Assembly: GCA_963790585.1 (NCBI GenBank)
Contig: CAWBOY010000006.1
Coordinates: forward strand, 434,001 to 498,000
Origin: CAWBOY01 sp963790585
Lineage (GTDB): Bacteria > Planctomycetota > Planctomycetia > Gemmatales > Gemmataceae
Reading direction: 5' to 3'
Length of the DNA: 64,000 nucleotides
Shown in pieces: positions 47,101-54,892 of the stretch. Position 1 is the first letter of the stretch. The number at the start of each line of letters is the position of its first letter. The translations under genes were made by a program, and so were the position numbers. The notes below the pieces were generated by a model. The model worked only from the letters and a program-made list of their open reading frames with translations, was not told where the DNA came from and did no database searches.

Positions 47101-49721
47101 GGATGAAGGAGAGTGGGGCGGCGACCTGGGTGAATGGCACGACCGGTCTAACAATTGATGGGCAGAATTCGATCGACGCTCAAAACAGCCTGATATCCAG
47201 TCATGCTGGCGATACTCTAAACATCGTCCAACCCGGGCACGCGCCTGGTTCGTTTATCGCAGTCTTTAATGATATGACCGGACAAGTGTTGATCGGCTTG
47301 ACGAACCCGAATCAGCTAACCTACTCGCTGGCTGATGGCCAAACAATCACCATCACGCCGGCGTTTCTCACGCAAGCGCTTAACCTTGGCACCAACGTCA
47401 TTCTCCAGGCCGACGATGACATCACGGTCAACAGCCCGATAGTCACCACTCCTAACGCTTCCGCGGGCAGCCTGACTCTCGCCGCGGGACGGTCCATCTT
47501 TCTTAACGCCAACGTCAACACAGCAGGCGGCAATCTTAAGTTGGTTGCTAACGACATCCAGGCCGACGGTGTCATAGATAGTCAACGCGATCCCGGGCCG
47601 GCGGCTATCACTATGGTTTCAGGCGTGACGCTCAATACCGGCTCTGGCAGTTTCCTCGCGGACATCAAGAATAGCTCCGACAAGACAAATAATACGAGCG
47701 GCACGGCGACACTGCTCGGCATTACCGCCGCGTCCGCATCTCTGTCTAGCGCCACGGCACTCGGCATTTCCCTTAACGGCCAAATTCCCGGCGACGGCGT
47801 ATTCGCGGGTTCTTATACACAAGTCAATGTAACCGGCTCCTTAAATCTCAATCGCGCCGGCCTACAGCTTACGCACACAACGGCGGCGACGGGGTCGAGC
47901 TCGTTTACGATCGTTCATAGTACTGGAGGCATCATCGGAACGTTTGCCGGCATACCCGATGGGTCTGTTATCAACGCCCCAGATGGAACATCCTTCAAGA
48001 TCTCGTATCGAGCCAATGGTGGTGATGATGTTGTTCTTACACAGATCGTCAACCCGACGCAGCTTCTCGTGCTGACCCAACCTCTAGGTAACACGGCACC
48101 AGGGAAGCCATTCGGTCTGACCGTTGCCGCTACAGATTCACTTGGAGATGTGGCGACATCCTTCGCGGGTAACGTGACGCTCGCACTTGCGAGCAATCCC
48201 GGTAGCGGCACGCTCAGCGGTACCCTCAGCGTCAAGGCCGTCAACGGCGTCGCTACATTTTCTGGATTGAGCCTTAATAACCTTGGTTTTGGCTACACGA
48301 TTCAGGCCACGGGCGGCGGCTTTCAGCCGGCGACAACGAATCCGTTTAACATTTCCGTTTTCAGCAGCTTTACGTTGAGCAACACGTCTGTCCTTGCTTT
48401 TCGCCCGCCGGGAACCGTCGTCGGAACTTTGAATGCCACGGAACCAGGAACCGGACATACGTTTACCTACGCGCTCGTTTCCGGTACTGGGTCGGCCGGC
48501 AACGGCTCGTTCTCGATCGCTGGAAACCAGCTTCTCACCAACGATGCCTTTGATTTTAGTGTGCAACCCTCTTATACCATTCGCGTCCGCGCTACGGACG
48601 AGACCAATCAATACGACGAGCAAACGTTCACAATTACTATTAAGAGTGATCCCAATGTTACTCGGGCCGGAACCATACTGACCATCACGGGAACGAGCGG
48701 CAATGATGTGTTCTCAGTCGTTCCGACTTCCGATCGCTTCAACATGACGCTCAATAGCGTTAATTTGGCCGCGGATGTGGCGGCAATCAAGTCGGTAGTT
48801 TTCCAAGCTGGGGCCGGTAACGATACGGCCTATATTTATGGATCGAGTACGGGCACAAATACACTCGCCTTGAACCCAACGGGAGGATCTCTCACAGGCT
48901 CAGGCTACGCTGTTAGCCTGGTGAGCGTCGAGACGGTGCAGGCATTTGGAAAGGCTGGCGACGTCGCGTATCTCTACGACGCTGCCGGCAAAAATACTTT
49001 CGTGGCCACACCCGCTTACGGGTTTTTCTCGGGAGCAAAATTCTACGATCAAGAAGTGGGATTCTCGACGGCAAATGCCTACGCTGCGACGAGTACAAAT
49101 GATACGGCGTATCTTTACGACGGCGGCGGCAACAACGTATTCGTCGGCACGCCGACGCATTCCTATATGCAAGGGACTGGATATTTCAATCAAGTGATCG
49201 GCTTCACCGCGGTGAACGCCTTTGCTACCGCTGGCTCAAGCAATGACGCGGCCTATCTATTCGATAACGGCGGCACCAACACGTTCGTCGGCAGCGCAGG
49301 ATCGAGCAATCTCAAGGGCTCAGGCTATTTCAATCAGGCAGTGGGGTTCAAGTCGGTATTTGCCACGGCGGCAGCCGGCGCCAATGATTCGGCTTATTTT
49401 TTCGGCGCTTCCAGTGGCAATGTGTTTACGGCTAATACCGCCTACAGTTACATGTATGGCCCTGGTTACCTGAACGAAGCCGTCGGCTTCAAAACCGTTT
49501 CGGCGACAGGATCGGCAACCGACACCGCCAGCCTTTACGACGGTTCCGGCTCCAATACCTATTCGGCTCAGGGCGCCGGAGGCAGCCTTGCGGCGGCCAG
49601 CATCATCGAGGCCGAGACCGGCTTTGGTTATGTCAATATCATCCAGTCGCAGGGGAGTTTTGACACGGCGCTTGCAAACGGGATTACGTTCTCTCTAAAC
49701 AAGGTTGGGACATGGCATTGA
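44115..49721 (+). CDS. giant secreted surface protein C, paralogue of B
   Basis: A 1,868-residue predicted extracellular protein, intact over 5.6 kb. The N-terminus is Arg-rich (HVRRHRRAPFSAF), then RLEWLEERLTPATV. The FHA-like region ends GKGGSLLLDPQYLIIS, followed by eleven ~55-residue TWGNG/NSLVGS repeats (~420–1,030). VTITPAFLT-type FHA sequence comes next, then an invasin/Ig-like segment (VLTQPLGNTAPGKPFGLTVA), a cadherin-like segment (TGHTFTYALVSGTG, also in protein A), and five AYLYD…QxxGF repeats (~1,615–1,850), ending LNKVGTWH. ATG 44115 is preferred over one at 44085 that would overlap gene B. It combines modules of both A and B. Confidence 0.8.
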   Translation: MSSPLHVRRHRRAPFSAFRRPRLEWLEERLTPATVAQSVFTFDPASGVLAVSARSAQIEFASNVEVIIEGLTYTVGRADASNLKEIDAAGSINFVGNISVAGRLAINAASVTVTGELSAGTLAVASQGLLDVENGATLSASLIQATANYFVNTGQIQSKSISVSSSYFLNAGAIDAPGGSIHIGVATSYIDTATSITSASAVGGHGGQVVIDGGAAGRVFSSGTMSAAGAAGGTIQIHGQDILLIADSIDAMGTGGKGGHVQVLSERSTDFSGRIITSGVGSNASGTIEVSSHGQLTYQGAADAGKGGSLLLDPQYLIISAAPTGVFPQYSLANPSGDSSFGTQVTSLSNGNVIVMDWYANNYMGAVYLFNGTTGALLSAVTGSTGGSLQTGDEVGQSIVPLTNNNFVVGSPYWNGGMGSGGMGAATWIDGMVGLSGVISASNSLVGSLSGDAVGSSLTPLVNGNYVVGSPSWNGARGAATWGDGTVGVKGPVSASNSLVGTNGFTPANNDTVGQYITALANGCYVVASPKWNFGDGAVTWGNGSAGITGPVSSANSLVGSVVSDAVGLGGVTALPNGNYVIVSSQFHNYTGAVTWANGSSGISGFITTSNSLVGSAGDQIGAGGVTVLANFNYVISSPFWNNEAGAVTWENGVNPLSGSVSASNSLVAVTGTASELGSRGITALANGNYVVASPSWTQVIGGTAYVSGAVTWGNGTSGTSGVVSAANSLIGSARADNVGTAVVGLTNGNYVAISSKWNNDEGAVTLGNGATGTTGIVSAANSQVGSTPASSGVNLGDQIASGGVVPLTNGNYVVASPFWSDRKGAVTWGNGTYATVGVVSATNSLVGSNTSPDGGKSPGDDFGKNVVALTNGNYIAGSYLWNVGSGAVSWGNGKNGSTGVVAASNSLVGSHANDQVGFFLTALTNGNYVVGSPSWNGLIGAESWGNGTTGTIGTVSGLNSLIGGTSPDQVGATNNGGNGIVALADGNYVVNSGLWMKESGAATWVNGTTGLTIDGQNSIDAQNSLISSHAGDTLNIVQPGHAPGSFIAVFNDMTGQVLIGLTNPNQLTYSLADGQTITITPAFLTQALNLGTNVILQADDDITVNSPIVTTPNASAGSLTLAAGRSIFLNANVNTAGGNLKLVANDIQADGVIDSQRDPGPAAITMVSGVTLNTGSGSFLADIKNSSDKTNNTSGTATLLGITAASASLSSATALGISLNGQIPGDGVFAGSYTQVNVTGSLNLNRAGLQLTHTTAATGSSSFTIVHSTGGIIGTFAGIPDGSVINAPDGTSFKISYRANGGDDVVLTQIVNPTQLLVLTQPLGNTAPGKPFGLTVAATDSLGDVATSFAGNVTLALASNPGSGTLSGTLSVKAVNGVATFSGLSLNNLGFGYTIQATGGGFQPATTNPFNISVFSSFTLSNTSVLAFRPPGTVVGTLNATEPGTGHTFTYALVSGTGSAGNGSFSIAGNQLLTNDAFDFSVQPSYTIRVRATDETNQYDEQTFTITIKSDPNVTRAGTILTITGTSGNDVFSVVPTSDRFNMTLNSVNLAADVAAIKSVVFQAGAGNDTAYIYGSSTGTNTLALNPTGGSLTGSGYAVSLVSVETVQAFGKAGDVAYLYDAAGKNTFVATPAYGFFSGAKFYDQEVGFSTANAYAATSTNDTAYLYDGGGNNVFVGTPTHSYMQGTGYFNQVIGFTAVNAFATAGSSNDAAYLFDNGGTNTFVGSAGSSNLKGSGYFNQAVGFKSVFATAAAGANDSAYFFGASSGNVFTANTAYSYMYGPGYLNEAVGFKTVSATGSATDTASLYDGSGSNTYSAQGAGGSLAAASIIEAETGFGYVNIIQSQGSFDTALANGITFSLNKVGTWH

Positions 49722-49797
49722 CGAGAATCGACTCAATGCGTTGGTTTGAAGTGGTTCTTACTCCGCATCCAAATGCTATCCAGACTTAATCCTTTTT

Positions 49798-50880
49798 TCA
49801 CTGCCCGCGGGATTGCGATCCGTAAACGGAAATACCGATGGTCACGCCCTCAGGGATCGGTCGGCCTGCGACCACGATGTCATGATCGTGCAGATAGTCA
49901 CGTAGTTTGCGATAGAGCGCGAAGCTATCTGGATAGACGCAAAAAGTGACGGCTGTCTGTTGCGGGTCGAGGCTGTCGATGACGCGGCGGAAGGCTGAGC
50001 CGTCCTTCAGGGCGATGTCGATGCTATCGCCGCGCTCGGCTTGGACAGGCTCGAACATCCCCTGGGTCATACGGGCGGAGAATTTACTGCCGGCCAAGGG
50101 TGTCGCGGCGGGACCTTTGCCCTCTAACAATTCTTTGCTTCGCTCCACGACGAAACGCAATCGGAACGCTCCGGAAGGCGTGGTCACGCCCCGGATCTCA
50201 AAGCTGTTACGAAGTTCGTCAATGCGCGCGCGGACATCACGCGCCGCTTGTTCCTCCAGGCCGGCCCGATCGATGACTGTGACTCGTCCCTGGAGGCATT
50301 CGCAGATCAATTCTTGGGTCACTGGTTGGCTCACCGGCGTGCGATAGCGCAAGATCTGTTTTTGCACGGGCAGCTTGCGTAGCGTCTCGATTTCAGCCGT
50401 CAACTTCCGTGACCGTTCCGATAGATCCGCCATGGAAAGTGTGGCCGTCTTGGCGATCTTGAGTTTGTTCGTTGCTGCATTCTCAATCTCACGGCGCTGT
50501 TTGATGAGGACCTCTTCCCGTTCCGTGACGGCCTTCAGGTCGCCGGCGACTTTGACGCTCTCGTGGCTCATCTGTTCTTGCTCGCGCAGGTGAGCGACAA
50601 GGGCGGCTTCGGCTTCAGCCAATTCTCGGCGTTTGCGTTGGATCTCGGCGGCCAAGGGATCCGTCGGTTCTGGTGTTGACGGAGCGACAAGTGGTTCCTC
50701 ATATTCCTCGACGATGGCGGGAGGGGGAGCCATGACCGGCTGGCCATGATAGGCGCGAGCGCCGACCCAAGCGACGAGGATCAAACGCAGGATGATGCCG
50801 ACGACATTGGCCACGACGTCGAGGAACGAGTCGAAGCTAAAAGCAATCTCACGCTTGGGTCGGCGACGGCGTCGCATCAT
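49798..50880 (-). CDS. TolR/ExbD-like single-pass membrane protein with coiled coil
   Basis: A 360-residue inner-membrane protein. After a basic N-terminus (RRRRRPKREIAF) comes one membrane segment, SFLDVVANVVGIILRLILVA, in which Asp is placed like the proton-path Asp of ExbD/TolR. A periplasmic coiled coil follows (about 75–175, rich in Glu/Arg/Lys), then a globular domain ending TFCVYPDSFALYRKLRDYL and VTIGISVYGSQ. Third gene of a three-gene operon with the TolQ-like channel and the 803-residue protein, with 17 bp between the last two. Family function unknown. Confidence 0.7.
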   Translation of the reverse strand: MMRRRRRPKREIAFSFDSFLDVVANVVGIILRLILVAWVGARAYHGQPVMAPPPAIVEEYEEPLVAPSTPEPTDPLAAEIQRKRRELAEAEAALVAHLREQEQMSHESVKVAGDLKAVTEREEVLIKQRREIENAATNKLKIAKTATLSMADLSERSRKLTAEIETLRKLPVQKQILRYRTPVSQPVTQELICECLQGRVTVIDRAGLEEQAARDVRARIDELRNSFEIRGVTTPSGAFRLRFVVERSKELLEGKGPAATPLAGSKFSARMTQGMFEPVQAERGDSIDIALKDGSAFRRVIDSLDPQQTAVTFCVYPDSFALYRKLRDYLHDHDIVVAGRPIPEGVTIGISVYGSQSRGQ

Positions 50881-50897
50881 GTCAGCAGTCCCAAATT

Positions 50898-53309
50898 TCA
50901 GTTCCCAGCCGCGACGGTCGCGGCGTCTTCCTCGGGGTCAAGATTTCGTCTTGTCTTGGGTACAGGTAGCGCTTCCAGGGCCGGATAGGACGAGTGAAAC
51001 GCACGCAAACTATCGGGCCGCACCAAGAAACGTACCTGCGGACGATAGGGCGGTTCCTCGGGCCGCAGCGTCGCCTGCCGACGTGTAATCATCTGCTGAA
51101 TTTGGACGAGCAATGGGTTGGTGGTCGCGGTCGTGAGGTCCTTGAGCGGTATTTCTTTGCGCGACGGATAAAGCACTACGGAATCTGGGCGACACTCAAC
51201 ATAGATGATCCAATCGCGGTCGCCATTGAGTTTGAGTGGTTTCAATGGTGCCTGCCGTTTCGGCTGGGCAACTAGCGATGGCGGTGTAAAACGACTGGCG
51301 ATATCTTTCGCTTTGTTTGGGTCTACAGGCTCGCCGTCACCTCCTCCACTGCCGGTCGGTATTGGCGACTTCGCGCCGTTGGCGGAACCGGTGGCCGGCG
51401 TCCCGTCGCCCTTATTCAGCGGATTGGGCGGCGTCGTGCTTCTCGCGCTGGTCGTCTCCCCCGGCAAGCGCGGCATCGTCAAAGTTGATTGATTGTTCGG
51501 AGTTGGTCCAGCGTTAGCGGTGCTTCCGTTATTTGTCGCATTTCCATAGTTGCTGGCGTCACCACCGGTGCTGGATCCTGAATTCTCCTGCGACCCAGAG
51601 CCCCCTTTTGGACCACCGCTACCCGCAGCCGGATTTGCAAGTGCGGGAATTGCGATCTCTGGCGAACCATTCGGATTTGGAGGGGCGTTTCCGCTTGACT
51701 GAGAACCTGACGCGCTGCGCGCTCCCGGTTCAGAACCCTGAGAAGTTGTATTTGCGTTCAATCCGGAAGGGCCGAGCGTGGACGGCTTGTCGCCCGGTGT
51801 ACTGCTGCCTTGATTGCCTGGCGCAGTTCCTCCGTTCGAAATGCCTTGGGCGCCATAATTTCCGGTAGCCGTGGCTCCTAACGTTGTTCCGTTGCCGAGC
51901 GGCCCACCGTGCGGGTCGAGACCGCCTGTCGCCGAGCCACCAGTTGGCATGCCATTTCCGACGGGGCCACTTGTACCAGAGGCGCCAGGCGCGTTACCGT
52001 TTGCGAACGGGCCGCTGATTCGACCTGTGGCTCCCGTCGTGCCGCCTCCTGCGCCGGTCGTACTACCGATTGGACCTGCGTTCGGGCCGAGGCCGCCAGT
52101 CGTTGCACCTCCAGATCCGATTCCAGTTCCGATAGCGACCTGTTCCTTTCCGGAGCGGCCACCGCCACCAAGTGAACCGCCGCCGTCAGCTCGGCCCTGC
52201 GGTAATCCAAGCCCATTTCCGTCGGCAGTATCAGTTCCGCCTCCAACTTTTCCAGTTCCGGCGAGTCCTTGAGGCATACCTCCAGTTCCACTCGCACGCG
52301 CTGGCGTCGCCACCAGCTTGCCAGGGTCGGAGCCGGGCGTGGCCATCCACGGTTGAGCGGCCGGGGTTTTATCATCATTGGGAAAGTCGAGAACCCAATC
52401 CGGATCGATGAATTCATAGCCAAAATCGACGTTTAGGCTCTCGAGTGCGTGCTGAACGACGTGATAACACTCGACGCCGTTGGGTCGCACAAGTAGGAGG
52501 AGATATGGCGCGCGATCGATTCGTTCGCCGCCTTTCGCCAGCTGTTCGCGCTGGCGGAAGATCCGCTTCTCCACCTCCGCCCGAAGCTGCGACGGCGGGG
52601 CCGCGATCGAGATCATCTGCTTTTCGGGATGGAGCACGACGCCGCTGGCTGAACATTCGAGATAGAGCGGATGTCGATCGTCACCAAGTTTGCCGCGATA
52701 GGGCACTACAGAATAGGTGTGGCCATCGAGCTTGCGGCTCTCGTTCAGGTCTTTCAATGTGTGCGCCAGCTCATCAAGTTCAGCATTCCACCTGGCTAAC
52801 TGTGCCTTGGTGGACTCTGATTGTTTTTCGCCATCCTTTTCCTGCGACCGCGCTCCGGCGAGGGCGTCTTCCTCGGCCTTTAGTTTCTTTTGAGTTAGGT
52901 CCCATTGCCGGCGAAGATCGAGCAAGCGGGCTTTTTCCTGTTCTTTTTTTTCGGAGGCGTGGAGCGCGTCTTGCTTAAGGCTTAGCAGGCGTGCGTGAAT
53001 CTCCTGGTCCTGGGCCGCCAGTCGGGCATGAAGGTCTTGCTTCGCCTCCTGATATTTAGCCTCGGCCTCGTGGGCCAGGCGGTCACGCTCCGCCGTGCGT
53101 GCGGCCTCACGTAGGGCCTTGTGCTCCATCGCAGTGCGCTCGGCTTCGGCGCGGCCCTTGGCCAAAGCCTCGGCGGCCTTATAGCGTGCCGCCAGCTTGG
53201 CCTTCCGGTCCGTGATCAATAGCACGAGGATCAACGATCCCATCGCGCAGAGGAGCACGGCTAGGAAAGGAAAGGTCGAGACCTCCAGTTTTTTGCTTCG
53301 GCGTCTCAT
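50898..53309 (-). CDS. TolR-like membrane protein with coiled coil and long Gly/Thr-rich region
   Basis: An 803-residue protein starting MRRRSKKLEVSTFPFLAVLL, then one membrane segment (to VLLITDRKAK) lacking the central Asp of ExbD. A ~150-residue coiled coil rich in Ala/Glu/Lys follows, then a globular domain (YSVVPYRGKLGDDRHPLYLE, PYLLLLVRPNGVECY). About 330 residues of low-complexity Gly/Thr/Ser/Asn/Pro repeats come next, and a second copy of the same globular fold (DRDWIIYVECRPDSVVLYP, VRFLVRPDSLRAF). Its start overlaps the stop of the TolQ-like gene as ATGA. The long linker could span the periplasm (inference). Confidence 0.7.
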   Translation of the reverse strand: MRRRSKKLEVSTFPFLAVLLCAMGSLILVLLITDRKAKLAARYKAAEALAKGRAEAERTAMEHKALREAARTAERDRLAHEAEAKYQEAKQDLHARLAAQDQEIHARLLSLKQDALHASEKKEQEKARLLDLRRQWDLTQKKLKAEEDALAGARSQEKDGEKQSESTKAQLARWNAELDELAHTLKDLNESRKLDGHTYSVVPYRGKLGDDRHPLYLECSASGVVLHPEKQMISIAAPPSQLRAEVEKRIFRQREQLAKGGERIDRAPYLLLLVRPNGVECYHVVQHALESLNVDFGYEFIDPDWVLDFPNDDKTPAAQPWMATPGSDPGKLVATPARASGTGGMPQGLAGTGKVGGGTDTADGNGLGLPQGRADGGGSLGGGGRSGKEQVAIGTGIGSGGATTGGLGPNAGPIGSTTGAGGGTTGATGRISGPFANGNAPGASGTSGPVGNGMPTGGSATGGLDPHGGPLGNGTTLGATATGNYGAQGISNGGTAPGNQGSSTPGDKPSTLGPSGLNANTTSQGSEPGARSASGSQSSGNAPPNPNGSPEIAIPALANPAAGSGGPKGGSGSQENSGSSTGGDASNYGNATNNGSTANAGPTPNNQSTLTMPRLPGETTSARSTTPPNPLNKGDGTPATGSANGAKSPIPTGSGGGDGEPVDPNKAKDIASRFTPPSLVAQPKRQAPLKPLKLNGDRDWIIYVECRPDSVVLYPSRKEIPLKDLTTATTNPLLVQIQQMITRRQATLRPEEPPYRPQVRFLVRPDSLRAFHSSYPALEALPVPKTRRNLDPEEDAATVAAGN

Positions 53310-54649
53310 GCGGCTTTCCCAGCGGGAGGAGCGACTACAGCCGCCGATACTCGGTTCGGCATACTAAGAACCTGTGCTGGCGCCATAGTCGGCGCAACGC
53401 GCGATGTCAGTAGGTGAATTGCGGCATTGAGCGTGTGCAAAGTCTGCTCAAATGCACCCGTTCCAGCCAATGTCGCCAGATTTTGCTGCAGAGTCGCTTG
53501 CATGTGAATCAAGTGTTTTTCCTGATGCTGCAACTGTGCCAAGGCGGCGGCCTGAGCGCTGACCCCTTCACCGACCTTCAGGAGAACGGCATGCTGTTCG
53601 CGCGCCGTTTCACGGAGAGTCGTGGCCAGGGTCGCAACTTTCTCGAACCATTCCATGTTCTGCGAGGCGGCCCGTTTCTCCATGTCGGCCAGGCGATCGG
53701 CATGTGTCTTCATGGTACGGTCCAAGGCTGTTTCAAGGGCCGACGCCAGGCGTTCGGCTGCGCGCTGCTCCGCTCCGGCAAGTGCCTGGGCCCAAATGTT
53801 CGCTTGGCGTTGAACCAGAATTTCAACGCTATTGAGAATCGCTTTTGTGTGCTGTTCGAGAGCGTTCGAATTCATTGCCGCTTCCGGAGCGCGCTCAAAG
53901 CGATGGGCAAGATTCGTGTCCACGTACCGATCGACATCGTCCAGGATGCCTTGTTCGACGCGCTCGACGAGGAATGTGCAGAACATTGTTATCATCGTCA
54001 GGCCGAGGGCCAGAGCAGTGGCGTCGAACGATAGCGCCAAGCCGTCGGTGACGCTTGATAGATCCTTCTCGAGTTTCTCTGGAGTTATACCCGAGATGGC
54101 GCCAGTGATTCCAAGGACTGTTCCTAGGAAACCAAGAATAGGAATTGCCCAAGTGATAAATCGCGTCAACGAATAGCTATTATCTAGAGCAATCGCGTCG
54201 TTGTCGGAAAGAGTCCGAATTTGATCGTCGAGCTCGGATACGTTGCCGCGCTGCCGCAGAAAATCAAGCACTGCCCGCACCCGCAACACGAGGTAGGTCG
54301 ATTGGAGGAAGCGAGGAAGTCGAAGCGTACCCGTCAAAAGGGCTGGCGCCTGACTAGTAGACACAGGTTTGCCGTCCCATGGCGGAAGGGGAGTTCTCCG
54401 GAGGGCGCTATGCTCGAAAAGAGCTTGCCAGAATTTTGCCGCGAGTGTGCCTATGGCACAGCAGAACAAAACAACCGCGACATTCTCAACGGGGTGATGA
54501 ATGTATCGAATTACAATCGAATCGTCAGGAAAAGTGCTATGAATCCCGCCCAGAATGGCTGCCGCTAGGGGCAAGCCGATCAGAAAGGCTGCCAGAGTCG
54601 TCCCGGGTCGGCGACCAGGCTTTTGCGAAATCGACGGCATCGTGCTCAT
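53306..54649 (-). CDS. MotA/TolQ/ExbB family proton channel protein
   Basis: A 447-residue inner-membrane protein. Two early membrane segments (LAAFLIGLPLAAAILGG; NVAVVLFCCAIGTLAA) are followed by the conserved TolQ/ExbB core: FITWAIPILGFLGTVLGITG and GLALSFDATALALGLTMITM. A long helical tail (~250–400) with EQRAAERLASALETALDRT extends into the cytoplasm. Together with the two downstream TolR-like genes it probably forms an ion-driven complex that does mechanical work across the envelope. ATG 54649, with GAGGG about 8 nt upstream. Confidence 0.85.
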   Translation of the reverse strand: MSTMPSISQKPGRRPGTTLAAFLIGLPLAAAILGGIHSTFPDDSIVIRYIHHPVENVAVVLFCCAIGTLAAKFWQALFEHSALRRTPLPPWDGKPVSTSQAPALLTGTLRLPRFLQSTYLVLRVRAVLDFLRQRGNVSELDDQIRTLSDNDAIALDNSYSLTRFITWAIPILGFLGTVLGITGAISGITPEKLEKDLSSVTDGLALSFDATALALGLTMITMFCTFLVERVEQGILDDVDRYVDTNLAHRFERAPEAAMNSNALEQHTKAILNSVEILVQRQANIWAQALAGAEQRAAERLASALETALDRTMKTHADRLADMEKRAASQNMEWFEKVATLATTLRETAREQHAVLLKVGEGVSAQAAALAQLQHQEKHLIHMQATLQQNLATLAGTGAFEQTLHTLNAAIHLLTSRVAPTMAPAQVLSMPNRVSAAVVAPPAGKAA

Positions 54650-54892
54650 GGTCGCTGCCCTCAGACCTATCCATTCTTACAACCGAGGCTGGCCCTCATA
54701 CCGAGAATGATCGACAAACTCAATGGGGCGATAATAGCGATTTCGAGATTTGAGACGTAGGGGCAGCAAGACGGGAGAGCTGGGCGATTGAGGCGACTGG
54801 AATTACTCCAGTCTCTGCAGAGGTTTGCGATTACGAAGAAGAGACGCGAAGGGCGCTGGCCCTTCGCGCAACAGACTTGTTAAGCGAAAAGA

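Noticed and set aside
41080..47160. Regular DNA repeats that could suggest a CRISPR or tandem-repeat array
   Set aside because: They have coding periodicity (~165 bp) inside intact frames and vary between units; they encode protein repeats.
49798..54649. A Zorya-like (ZorA/ZorB) defence system
   Set aside because: The MotA-like protein has no helicase or nuclease partners, and the partners lack an OmpA-like peptidoglycan-binding domain.
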